A stretch of DNA of 14,045 bases from CAZWZG01 sp964638245 (lineage in GTDB: Bacteria; Pseudomonadota; Alphaproteobacteria; Rhodobacterales; Rhodobacteraceae): contig CAZWZG010000078.1 in NCBI GenBank assembly GCA_964638245.1, positions 1 to 14,045 of the forward strand, in the 5' to 3' direction. Numbering within the stretch: the first letter of the stretch is position 1; each line of letters begins with the position of its first letter. The position numbers were made by a program, and so were the translations under genes. Shown here in pieces: positions 8,001 to 13,965 of the stretch. The notes beneath the pieces were generated by a model. It made no database searches. It worked only from the letters and a program-made list of their open reading frames with translations, and was not told where the DNA came from.

Positions 8001-8904
8001 GCTCGACTTTCGGTTCAATACGACAGTCGCCGCAACGCAAGTCGTCACCAAACCACGAGACAACCAGCGACGCGGCTCCACAACCCGGTAGTTCTTCAAC
8101 CAAAGCATCCAATGAAACCGAAAGGTCGGTACGCCCACCTGCGGTGTGCACGTTTGCCGTGCGAGAGACACCCAAACCGTCATCATAGTACAATGGCGTG
8201 GTGGCCAATGCATACTCGCCAGTTCCAGGAACAAGCGCTACGGCGTTGACAGATGCTGCCAGATCGCCTGACTTGTCGAGCCCGTCCGCATGTCCGCGTA
8301 CAATCTCGAAACTAAACTGTGGAACACGGTTCCCAAACTGCTCAAGTTCAAGATCCTCGAAAACCACATAAGCAAGACCACGGTATGCTGGAACCGTTCC
8401 CATTCCTTCAACAGCCTCAATTTTTGGATCTGGGACCTGTGCTTCCGTGCCGCGGTAGACCCGCATATTCAAATCGGTTGGGTCGACTTCGCTTCCATCC
8501 GCCCAAACACGACCCACACGGGTGATTGGCCCTTCCGCAAGACCAATAGCCAGGCTGACCGAATAACTGTACTCCGTGGTACGTTGCCCTCCGCTGGACT
8601 TTCCGCCCCCGCTGGTCGAAGAAGACTCCAAAAAACGTGAAGCCCAGATGATCTGACCACCGACCCGCTGGATCGCATACACCCGCTTGATCGGGGTGCC
8701 CTCCGCTGACCCGGACAGTCTGAAACGATCGATTTTTCCCGTCTCGACCGTCCGAGACCCAGAACCCATGATGCGTTGATCAATCAGTCGTCCTGCGGTT
8801 GCACCAATCGCGCGACCGATGACAACGGACGATAGGCCTAAGACACCACCGCCCACAGAAGCGCCCGCGGCCGCTCCAACCGCCGATAAGACCAAAGTCG
8901 CCAT
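4999..8904 (-). CDS. GTA baseplate megaprotein with TIM-barrel domain (g15, Rcc01698-like)
   Basis: 1301 residues, the size expected for RcGTA gp15 ('megatron'). The start overlaps the g14 stop as TAATG. Residues ~1-45 are Gly/Ala-rich and hydrophobic, followed by a tail-protein beta domain to ~210. Residues ~330-740 form the GTA TIM-barrel-like domain: CVGSELRSL (464-472), AADWSEYFGY (508-517), DFIGIDNYMPLSDWR (540-554) and PIWFTELGAAAVDKSSNQPN (646-665). E468 and E651 sit where retaining glycosidases of the clan-A type carry their acid/base and nucleophile. Residues ~750-1000 match the phage-tail_3 region. The C-terminus, with RLRGQFGTE, RPYAPVHARAF and SWIRRSRLDGDQW, matches the Rcc01698-like terminal domain. 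In RcGTA this protein forms the tip of the tail and helps penetrate the envelope. Its GC content looks lower than in the PDH genes. Confidence 0.93.
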   Translation of the reverse strand: MATLVLSAVGAAAGASVGGGVLGLSSVVIGRAIGATAGRLIDQRIMGSGSRTVETGKIDRFRLSGSAEGTPIKRVYAIQRVGGQIIWASRFLESSSTSGGGKSSGGQRTTEYSYSVSLAIGLAEGPITRVGRVWADGSEVDPTDLNMRVYRGTEAQVPDPKIEAVEGMGTVPAYRGLAYVVFEDLELEQFGNRVPQFSFEIVRGHADGLDKSGDLAASVNAVALVPGTGEYALATTPLYYDDGLGVSRTANVHTAGGRTDLSVSLDALVEELPGCGAASLVVSWFGDDLRCGDCRIEPKVEQNEKDASGMAWRAGGLARSDAALVPKLDGRSVYGGTPADASVIEAIQSMHARGLGVMFYPFVLMDQLETNTLEDPWTGEASQPALPWRGRITTSIAPGRPGTPDKTPLAETEVAAFFGDAQASDFEVQDGVVSYSGPDEHSYRRFILHYAHLCSAAGGVDAFCVGSELRSLTQIRSSQSSFPAVQQLRLLAADVKAILGSETKVSYAADWSEYFGYQPQDGSGDVYFHLDDFWADPNVDFIGIDNYMPLSDWRGTPGEADTSFGSIYNIEYLKSNVAGGEGFDWFYHAPEAAAIQLRTPIEDGAYGEDWIFRYKDLRSWWSNAHHNRPLGNRETVPTAWAPESKPIWFTELGAAAVDKSSNQPNKFYDPKSSESAFPKYSSGQRDDLIQMQFLRAHAEHWSDEANNPISITYGGPMVDVDKTFIWAWDARPFPAFPGQVEAWSDAPNYEFGHWLNGRSTARSLASIVAEICERSEFFEYDVEGLYGLVRGYVTDRPASAREEIQPLMLTFGFDASERGDRIVFANRPSLESKGIDPTSVAVLEETEGTVQRIRLEQAEISGRVRLSYIQANGAFGLGAVEAVLPDEISYGIAETEFPIVLTASEAQAVVERWLTEARVGRDKIKFALPQSAGELHPADTVDLGDGQTYRIDRVTRGEAILLEGTRVEKSVYVPSDAITTTVSSEIFIPPLPVLPIFLDLPLITGDEDPLSPAIAVTADPWPGRVTVYAEAANQGYDLVAEVAEAAIVGETLSDLDYAVPHRWDRGAPLRVRVSGGTLASVEASSVLAGANLAALGVDGTDTWEVFQFATADLVDANTFDLSMRLRGQFGTEKDIATPWPAGTRFVLLNTALKEVPLGPNLRGIARDYRIGSASRPWDDQSYVSTQLAFNGAGLRPYAPVHARAFAEDNGNIAVSWIRRSRLDGDQWSDVSVPLNEAYEAYLLRVLVGSSVVREETVASPSWVYGAAEQVSDGASGAVTIAIAQISDRFGPGPFAEVQINV

Positions 8905-9347
8905 TAGACGATCCTCTCTGGAAAGGTAAAAATCGCCGCAACACGGCGGCGCCAGGGTTGGGACAAGCTACTTTCGAGCACTCCGTGCCGTGAATAGGCA
9001 TGAATGAATGAAGCTCGAGCACCTGCTTGGGCAACAATTCCAAGATGCTTGCACACGCCAGCTTCGCTCATGCGAAAAAGAAGTACATCGCCGGGCTCAA
9101 GCAAATCACTTTGCTTCTGGAGAAGCGTTGTCTTTGCAGCGTCAAACAGCTTTTCGGTATGGCTCACCTCGGCCCAGCTTTCAGAGTAAGGCGCAGGGGG
9201 CTCCAGCGTCCGACCACAGACTTCAGCAAAAACACCGCGGATCAAGCCAAGGCAATCAGCTCCTACACCGCGTACGCTCCCCTGATGGTGATACGGTGTC
9301 CCAATCCACCGCCGGGCTGCGATGACGGCCAGTTGTCCACGGTTCAA
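8904..9347 (-). CDS. GTA NlpC/P60 cell-wall peptidase (g14)
   Basis: 147 residues from a TTG at 9347-9345. That TTG overlaps the g13 stop as TTGA, mirroring the ATGA overlaps elsewhere in the cluster. An ATG at 9461 is possible but would add 38 residues without family resemblance and a 118-base overlap with g13. The domain starts at once: IAARRWIGTPYHHQGS, then GVGADCLGLIRG with the nucleophile C32, then KHLGIVAQAG with H101, and FIHAYS with H116 as the likely third polar residue. All three positions expected for NlpC/P60 are present. The family cleaves peptidoglycan stem peptides, and in the GTA tail this would open a passage through the recipient wall. The ribosome binding site is weak, consistent with coupling to g13. 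Confidence 0.9.
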   Translation of the reverse strand: MNRGQLAVIAARRWIGTPYHHQGSVRGVGADCLGLIRGVFAEVCGRTLEPPAPYSESWAEVSHTEKLFDAAKTTLLQKQSDLLEPGDVLLFRMSEAGVCKHLGIVAQAGARASFIHAYSRHGVLESSLSQPWRRRVAAIFTFPERIV

Positions 9348-10225
9348 AGCTTGCCGCCGTCGTTCTGGCCGCCCGCTTTCGGGTACGTAAGGAGCCAATC
9401 TTCGCCCGGAATCGTAGGAAAACCACGGAAATTGACCAAGTTGTCGAACTTGAGGCGACATGTCTCGCTCAACTTGTCACAACCAACCTGAAGTCGAACC
9501 AGGTCGAGAGCGTTCAGATCCGTGGGAAGTTGATCCCAAGTTTCAATCGTCCGCTTTGTGCCAGATGTCCGGTCGTTCTTGATCATGCTGCCAAACCCGC
9601 GCGCAGCGCCGTTCTCGACACGCAGAAACCCACGCTCAAACCAACGTGCCGCAAACGAGCCGATACTTTCAAAGGACATGCTATGGGACCCGACCACGTC
9701 GAAAATCGGCACCGACAAAGTGTACCCAGGCTGGTCAAGATCGAAACCACAACGATGGTCACCAAGCACAGCAGAACAAGCTGACTGGAAAACATGGCCG
9801 CGCTCTTTGTTCAGTGCTTCTGAGAGCCCCATTAATTCAGCGCGAAAGCCACCATCAGTTCTTTCTATCTCACCAAATGTTCCCGTGAATCGTAGAACGC
9901 GTTCATCTGGATTTGACCAGTTTACTTGCCAGACCCGTACACGCGCTCCGTCATACCTACCTTGTCGGATTCCCGCTTCGGAGATTGAGCCATCGGAAAG
10001 AACACCCAAGGCTTCGCTGTTATCAATCGACAAGCCAGAGGATTGCTCGAACGCGCGTGCCGTCATTCCGGTCCCGGCCCTAAAGACGATACCATCGAAG
10101 GCCAAATCAAGGTCATGGTCAGTAAAGCCAAGCACGGTCCCGTCTTTGGTTCGCAGATCCCACGCCCGGCACGTTGTCGTCGTGCCAGAACCAAGGTGCG
10201 CATAAAGCGCTTCAGCCGCGCTCAC
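9344..10225 (-). CDS. GTA tail hub protein (g13, DUF2163 / phage BR0599 family)
   Basis: 293 residues, overlapping the g12 stop by ATGA. The N-terminal half (~1-165) matches DUF2163: TCRAWDLRTKDGTVLGFTDH, then a tail-hub-like beta region with WSNPDERVLRFTGTFGEI. The C-terminal part (~195-280) matches the BR0599 domain, ending NFRGFPTIPGED. Four cysteines lie in the conserved places for this family: C150 (SACSA), C159 (HRCGFD), C249 (GCDK) and C256 (ETCRLKFDN). From memory, the RcGTA hub was modelled with an iron-sulfur cluster on such cysteines, and lambda gpL also carries one, so a cluster is likely here. The hub sits at the tail tip between the distal tail ring and the g15 baseplate. C19 is an extra cysteine. 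Confidence 0.92.
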   Translation of the reverse strand: MSAAEALYAHLGSGTTTTCRAWDLRTKDGTVLGFTDHDLDLAFDGIVFRAGTGMTARAFEQSSGLSIDNSEALGVLSDGSISEAGIRQGRYDGARVRVWQVNWSNPDERVLRFTGTFGEIERTDGGFRAELMGLSEALNKERGHVFQSACSAVLGDHRCGFDLDQPGYTLSVPIFDVVGSHSMSFESIGSFAARWFERGFLRVENGAARGFGSMIKNDRTSGTKRTIETWDQLPTDLNALDLVRLQVGCDKLSETCRLKFDNLVNFRGFPTIPGEDWLLTYPKAGGQNDGGKL

Positions 10226-10854
10226 AGGCGGATCTCCACGATCGGCACGGTCGGGATTTCACCGGCCTTGAAACTCGCAACTGAAATCTGGATGCTGTCC
10301 GTGTCAAAACGCACCGGCACATCGAACTCGAAACCAGCTGTAACCGTCGCTCCTTCACCGGGCGGCGAGAAGAATGTGATCGTTCCGGCTTCTTCATCAA
10401 GCACATAGTCGATCGTGTCCGTCGACAGATCACCCTGAATGCCGACCCGAACGCTTCCAAGTACGGGCTTTCGAATGGGACGCGTGTAGCTCTGGGTTCC
10501 GGAACGGTAGGTCTTCACCAACTGGAAAACGGTCGTTTCGCCATCTCCATACCCAATGACCTGATCATCAAATTCAATCTCACGGTCGTTTGGGGATGAT
10601 TTGAAGTCCGACCAGTCCTTCCACCGGAAGGCGTTTAGCTGGCCTTGCCGCGCCTCAAAAAACGAAATCAGCGTCTCAATGTCTGTTAGCGAGCGCATCC
10701 CAAAACCGGCATCGTAGCGACGTCGCGAATGCGCCCAGGGCGTATTGCGCTCTTCAAATCCATTGGACAGAGTGACGACTTCGGTGCGCCGCTCAGGACC
10801 ACCGATTGAGCCAAAGCTCAGGTTGGCCGGAAACCGAACCTCATGAAAAGCCAT
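10222..10854 (-). CDS. GTA distal tail protein (g12, DUF2460)
   Basis: 210 residues. The ATG at 10854 has AGGGGA about 6 bases upstream inside the 16-base gap after g11. The sequence fits DUF2460 over its whole length: MAFHEVRFPANLSFGSIGGP at the start, the basic RRRYDAGFGMRSLTDIETL block near residues 44-62, then FFEARQGQLNAFRWKDWSDF near 65-84. The C-terminal half has alternating short strands (TVFQLVKTYRSG, then EAGTITFFSPPGEGATVTAG) typical of phage distal tail rings. It ends in VPIVEIRL. In RcGTA this protein forms the ring that links the tail tube to the hub. It overlaps g13 by four bases. Confidence 0.93.
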   Translation of the reverse strand: MAFHEVRFPANLSFGSIGGPERRTEVVTLSNGFEERNTPWAHSRRRYDAGFGMRSLTDIETLISFFEARQGQLNAFRWKDWSDFKSSPNDREIEFDDQVIGYGDGETTVFQLVKTYRSGTQSYTRPIRKPVLGSVRVGIQGDLSTDTIDYVLDEEAGTITFFSPPGEGATVTAGFEFDVPVRFDTDSIQISVASFKAGEIPTVPIVEIRL

Positions 10855-10870
10855 AGTTTTCCCCTAGGTG

Positions 10871-11530
10871 TTAAGTGCGCGCGCGCCCGAGTGCGCGCTG
10901 CATCTGCGCCGCGATCTGCGTTTGCGAGCGCTGAAAGCTTGCCGCATCATTTGTCTGGATGTTCATGACGACCGAAACAGGCGATCGGCCACCCTCGGCG
11001 GCAACACCAAGACGGCCATCGGCTGTACGGCTCAATGGCATAATCGCCTCTGGCCCTGCTTCACCCATAAGGCCCATTCCGCCACGCATAGGAAATGTCG
11101 TCGGCCCTCCGACAATGCCGCCGGTCGCAAAAGGCACAACCCGCCCTTGCGTGAAAGCGCCACCGTCCGCAAACGGCAAAAGCCCTCCGACAATTCCTTC
11201 AATACCGGCGCCAAGAAGGCTGCCAAAGTGGTTCGTAACCGGCGTGATCGCTGCATTGTACGTCGCATTGACCATCGACTGGCCCAAAGACGACAACGCG
11301 TCCGACAGACTGTCGCCATCAAAGATCAAGCCATCGAATGCCTTGCGAAGTCCTCGACTTATGCCCCGCGACAGCCGTCCAACCTCGCGCTCGGTATCCG
11401 CAACCGTTGCCTGCATTGCCGTCATTTGCCGCTCGAAGGCAGCCGCCACAGCCTCGGCACCTGCCATCGACGTCGCCAGCGCATCGACCTGGTCCGCAAA
11501 CCCATCGGCGTCTTCGAGATCCGTTGTCAT
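10871..11530 (-). CDS. GTA tail tape measure protein (g11)
   Basis: 219 residues from the ATG at 11530, which shares one base with the g10.1 stop (TGATG). A TTG one codon earlier is an alternative start. The N-terminal ~90 residues are helical with heptad-like spacing (ATSMAGAEAVAAAFERQMTA). Residues ~100-155 form a Gly-rich hydrophobic stretch (SLLGAGIEGIVGGLLPFADG). MGEAGPEAIMPLSRTADGRL (~156-175) is a motif seen in many phage tape measure proteins. It is very short for a tape measure, in line with the short GTA tail; RcGTA gp11 is of similar size as I recall. The protein sets tail length by stretching inside the tube and may form part of the DNA exit channel. Confidence 0.91.
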   Translation of the reverse strand: MTTDLEDADGFADQVDALATSMAGAEAVAAAFERQMTAMQATVADTEREVGRLSRGISRGLRKAFDGLIFDGDSLSDALSSLGQSMVNATYNAAITPVTNHFGSLLGAGIEGIVGGLLPFADGGAFTQGRVVPFATGGIVGGPTTFPMRGGMGLMGEAGPEAIMPLSRTADGRLGVAAEGGRSPVSVVMNIQTNDAASFQRSQTQIAAQMQRALGRART

Positions 11531-11724
11531 CAAGACTCTCCATCTTCATCGGGAAACGCTCTCTCGAGCGCTTCCAAGGCTTTGCGGTCCAAAGGGCTCA
11601 ACGACTGGCCCTTCCCGGCAAGAAGCATCAGCTCGACGGGCGTGAGCGACCAGAAGGCTTCCGGCGAAAGCCGCAGCCCCACAAGCCCAAGCCGCATAAG
11701 CTGCGCCCAATCAAACCGATCCAT
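11530..11724 (-). CDS. GTA small tail assembly protein (g10.1, TIGR02216-like)
   Basis: 64 residues from the ATG at 11724, which overlaps the end of g10 by 14 bases. Longer upstream starts exist in frame, but they lie fully inside g10 and give an arginine/proline-rich stretch with no family likeness. MDRFDWAQLMRLGLVGLRLS, followed by PEAFWSLTPVELMLLAGK, matches the short phage proteins grouped as TIGR02216/DUF2376, annotated as tail assembly chaperones. The C-terminus is acidic (FPDEDGES). With g10 it occupies the place of the G/GT chaperone pair of lambda-like phages, which coat the tape measure before tube assembly. Here they are two overlapping genes rather than a frameshift product. Its stop shares a base with the g11 start. 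Confidence 0.88.
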   Translation of the reverse strand: MDRFDWAQLMRLGLVGLRLSPEAFWSLTPVELMLLAGKGQSLSPLDRKALEALERAFPDEDGES

Positions 11725-12043
11725 CGGTCTCGCTGGGCAAGGCAAACGCGCGCGACAAAAGGAGCCCGGCAACGCGTGCCGCTTCAACAGGGCCGCCTTC
11801 GATCTCCGCGCTCAGCAAGTCTTTCGCTGTCCCACGCCAGCCACCGCCACGCAGGCCAGCGACAATAAGCGACAAGACATCGCGGGTCGAAAACTCGCCC
11901 AGTTCAAGGCGCTCGATAAGCGCAATCACATTGGGATCGGGCAAGGTTTCCTCAAGTTCAGCCAGGGCACCAAGGGTCAGCCGCAATTCATGCGGTTCCC
12001 CGTTCAGCACCAACCGAACCTCTCCCCTCCAAGGATTGGCCAT
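11711..12043 (-). CDS. GTA tail assembly protein (g10, GTA-gp10 family)
   Basis: 110 residues; the ATG at 12043 shares one base with the g9 stop (TGATG). The sequence fits the GTA-gp10 family: MANPWRGEVRLVLNGEPHEL, then RLTLGALAELEETL, then a helical part with the Gly-rich IVAGLRGGGW segment (~60-69). The fold expected is a small beta hairpin followed by helices, similar to tail assembly chaperones. It is made just before the tape measure gene, where the lambda G/GT analogues sit. No slippery sequence or -1 frameshift product is evident; the downstream reading frame has its own ATG 14 bases before the stop. Confidence 0.9.
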   Translation of the reverse strand: MANPWRGEVRLVLNGEPHELRLTLGALAELEETLPDPNVIALIERLELGEFSTRDVLSLIVAGLRGGGWRGTAKDLLSAEIEGGPVEAARVAGLLLSRAFALPSETDGSV

Positions 12044-12456
12044 CAGAGCGCTGTAAAGCTCAGAGCGCCGGCTGACGCCATCGAAAGCTCGTAAGTCGCC
12101 TCGCCGTTATGGCTTCCCGCATACTCGATGGACGAAACCTGGAAAGCGCCCTCGACGATACCAAAGCCGGGGATAATGACCTGGAACTCGGGCGTTTCAC
12201 CGTCAAAGAATATCTGGCGCGCGCGCTCGTCGGTCGATGCGTCCTTGAAGACGCCCGAACCCGAAATGGATGCGGACTTAACGCCCGCCCCACCCAGAAG
12301 TTCACGCCACCCGCCTTCGCTTTCCAGGCTCGTGACATCGACGCTTTCCGCGTTGAAGCTGATACGCGTGGCGCGAAGCCCCGCAATGGTTTCGAACTGA
12401 CCCGATCCGGTCATGTCCAGTTTGATCAATAGATCTTTGCCGTTTTGGGCCGCCAT
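12043..12456 (-). CDS. GTA major tail (tube) protein (g9, TP901-1 family)
   Basis: 137 residues from the ATG at 12456, supported by GGAGA about 7 bases upstream. The frame is open 41 codons further, but that part overlaps g8 and is Arg/Cys-rich, unlike the family. MAAQNGKDLLIKLDMTGSGQ, then VDVTSLESEGGWRELLGGAG and SISGSGVFKDAS, are the expected landmarks of the TP901-1-type major tail protein as found in GTAs. The protein stacks in rings to build the tail tube. It has its own ribosome binding site after a 23-base gap, whereas most neighbours overlap. That fits the need for many more copies of this protein. Confidence 0.94.
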   Translation of the reverse strand: MAAQNGKDLLIKLDMTGSGQFETIAGLRATRISFNAESVDVTSLESEGGWRELLGGAGVKSASISGSGVFKDASTDERARQIFFDGETPEFQVIIPGFGIVEGAFQVSSIEYAGSHNGEATYELSMASAGALSFTAL

Positions 12457-12479
12457 GAAACTGTCTCCAGAAAAGTCGT

Positions 12480-12890
12480 CTATTCGTCTTCGACGAGAAC
12501 GCGAAAAGTAAGGTCGATCCGCCGAGTGTCTTGGGTCCGAACACGTCGCGCACGCGCGCGCACAAACCAGATGCCGCACACACCGCCGCGCGTGAGCGGA
12601 GGTTTGGCCCCCACCAACGCGTCCGAAATGATACCTGCCGCCGCTTTGGCTTCCTTGAAACCCGCCGCCGTCGTCACGACGCTGACAACAAGGTCATGCG
12701 CCGCAGCCAGCCCGGATTTCGTTGATCGATCACGGACGGTTTCGACACCCAGTGAAACGTAGATGTCAGGGATCGCGCCCGCGGGTTCAGCGTCAAAAAT
12801 CGCCGATCCGACGATCGCACTCAGTGCGGCATCGCCGGTGAGCGTTTCAAAGACTGCAACCTGCAGCGCTTCAGAGAGGGCATAGGTCAT
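12480..12890 (-). CDS. GTA tail terminator (g8, DUF3168)
   Basis: 136 residues, overlapping the end of g7 by ATGA (12887-12890), so translation is probably coupled. The sequence fits DUF3168: MTYALSEALQVAVFETLTGD at the start, DAEPAGAIPDIYVSLGVETV in the middle, then LVVSVVTTAAGFKEAKAAAG and the C-terminal RRIDLTFRVLVEDE strand. Proteins of this family cap the growing tail tube and join it to the head stopper. Length and gene position agree with RcGTA gp8. A Cys/Arg-rich loop (GVCGIWFVRARARRVRTQDT) precedes the last strand. Confidence 0.9.
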   Translation of the reverse strand: MTYALSEALQVAVFETLTGDAALSAIVGSAIFDAEPAGAIPDIYVSLGVETVRDRSTKSGLAAAHDLVVSVVTTAAGFKEAKAAAGIISDALVGAKPPLTRGGVCGIWFVRARARRVRTQDTRRIDLTFRVLVEDE

Positions 12891-13225
12891 CCGACAAGCT
12901 CCTCTTCTACGTCACACGCAAGGAAGCGACGCCCGGAATCTTCGTGGGTGACACCCAGGATATGAAAGGCCCGTCCATCGAAAACGAACCGTTGTGCAAC
13001 TTCGGGACGCGACGGTGCACCTTCGGGAGCCGAACGTACGATGATGCGATACCGGTGGCGGGAAATCGGGATCTCCTGCCCTGCAATCTTGCTCCCCCGT
13101 GGTCGCTCCAAAGCCCCCCAAAGGACGCCCATGTCTGACCAAAGCTCGGCATAGCCGCCCGCCCCATCTGGGCTGCGCACTGCGCTCTGAAGCGTCATCT
13201 TTGTCGTAAGCGAAGGTCCAGCCAT
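12887..13225 (-). CDS. GTA head-tail stopper (g7, phage head closure family)
   Basis: 112 residues. The ATG at 13225 lies three bases after the g6 stop and is preceded by GGGGA six bases upstream. Landmarks are LTTKMTLQSAVRSPDGAGGY, then WGALERPRGSKIAGQEIPIS, then the RHRYRIIVR and RFVFDGRAFHILGVTHED strands. This is the small beta-barrel head closure family, like HK97 and SPP1 stoppers. The protein closes the portal-adaptor channel after packaging and provides the surface on which the tail docks. It ends with acidic CDVEEELVG and overlaps g8. Confidence 0.91.
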   Translation of the reverse strand: MAGPSLTTKMTLQSAVRSPDGAGGYAELWSDMGVLWGALERPRGSKIAGQEIPISRHRYRIIVRSAPEGAPSRPEVAQRFVFDGRAFHILGVTHEDSGRRFLACDVEEELVG

Positions 13226-13228
13226 GGC

Positions 13229-13822
13229 CTATCCCCGCCCAAACAGACGAACGTTTCGATAGGGCGCCAAAAGGCCCAGCAGGCTCGCAGGAAGATCGGT
13301 TTGATCAAGACCATGCGCCGATCTGTTCTCATAGAAATACGCAGCAATTCCCATGACAGCTTGCGCAAGATCAGCTGGAACAGCGGACCACTCCGCCGCA
13401 AAGCCCGCCGTGAAATCAATCTCTGCGCGGCCGCCAACCGGAATGCTCGGAAGGCAAATCGTACGGGATGCAATCGCGGGTCGATGCGCATCAATGTGCA
13501 AACGATAAGTCGCCGGATCCGCAATCTCGACAATGCCATCCAGGTCTACGATCTGAAGACGTTCGATGGATTGAACTGGTGCGATCGGAAGCGTTTGAAA
13601 GCTCAGATCGCGCCAAGCCGAAACCGACCAAGCGAATTCCCGCGAAAGAACGGCCTTGCCCGTTCGGCTTTCCACTGCCGCAAGCGCGGCTCTAACGTTC
13701 GCTTCGAGCAACCCGTCCTGAACCGCATCGTCGGAAAATCCGGTTCCAAGCTTCAGGTGATCCCTGAACTCCGCCAACGGCAGAACGGACGCGGGAACAG
13801 GTACCTGTTCAACCAGCATCAT
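13229..13822 (-). CDS. GTA head-tail adaptor (g6, phage gp6/gp8-like connector)
   Basis: 197 residues. The start has two consecutive ATGs (13822 and 13819), with GGAG seven bases before the first. The N-terminal helical part, LAEFRDHLKLGTGFSDDAVQ followed by LEANVRAALAAVESRTGKAV, is typical of the connector family (TIGR02215-like). A beta segment (~75-140) follows, with TAGFAAEWSAVPADLAQAVM at its end, then AAYFYENRS and a final helix with LLAPYRNVRLFGRG. The adaptor ring sits under the portal. The gene is separated from the capsid gene by 190 bases containing a terminator-like hairpin that ends just before its ribosome binding site, so its expression may be set below that of the capsid. Confidence 0.92.
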   Translation of the reverse strand: MMLVEQVPVPASVLPLAEFRDHLKLGTGFSDDAVQDGLLEANVRAALAAVESRTGKAVLSREFAWSVSAWRDLSFQTLPIAPVQSIERLQIVDLDGIVEIADPATYRLHIDAHRPAIASRTICLPSIPVGGRAEIDFTAGFAAEWSAVPADLAQAVMGIAAYFYENRSAHGLDQTDLPASLLGLLAPYRNVRLFGRG

Positions 13823-13833
13823 GACGCATCTCC

Positions 13834-13869
13834 AAAAAAACCGCAGATCCTGAGACGGGTCATGCGGTT
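13834..13869 (-). terminator. Intrinsic-terminator-like hairpin with U7 tract before g6
   Basis: On the minus strand AACCGCA (13869-13863) pairs with TGCGGTT (13845-13839). The 17-base loop can pair further (GACC with GGATC, imperfect). The stem runs directly into seven consecutive T (13840-13834), then GGAG, the g6 ribosome binding site. Because genes on both sides belong to one GTA cluster and no separate promoter is visible, partial termination (attenuation) is more likely than full termination. Confidence 0.6.
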
Positions 13870-13884
13870 AGAAAAGAATAGGAA

Positions 13885-13957
13885 TGGGCGTGTGCCGCCG
13901 CATCGCTCGAACGGAGGGGAGCAGCTAGACGACACGGGCCTAGTTGGCACACGCCCA
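13885..13957 (-). repeat. 12-base perfect inverted repeat
   Basis: TGGGCGTGTGCC (13885-13896) and GGCACACGCCCA (13946-13957) are exact reverse complements separated by 49 bases. In the transcript they would form a GC-rich stem closing a large loop. The loop itself contains only short secondary pairings, such as CTAG with CTAG. Confidence 0.7.
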
Positions 13958-13965
13958 CCGTCGCC

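Noticed and set aside
10880..10912. GCGCGC-rich stretch that could form Z-DNA or a hairpin near the end of g11
   Set aside because: It lies inside the coding end of g11 and encodes the normal basic C-terminus (RALGRART). No extra structure is needed to explain it.
11711..11724. Programmed frameshift joining g10 and g10.1, as in lambda G/GT
   Set aside because: g10.1 has its own ATG 14 bases before the g10 stop, and I see no slippery heptamer. Two separate products explain the layout.
10868..12094. Long plus-strand open frame of 408 codons opposite g11-g10
   Set aside because: It is antisense to four well-recognised GTA genes, has no ribosome binding site or family resemblance, and is Arg/Ser/Pro-rich as expected for a shadow frame in GC-rich DNA.
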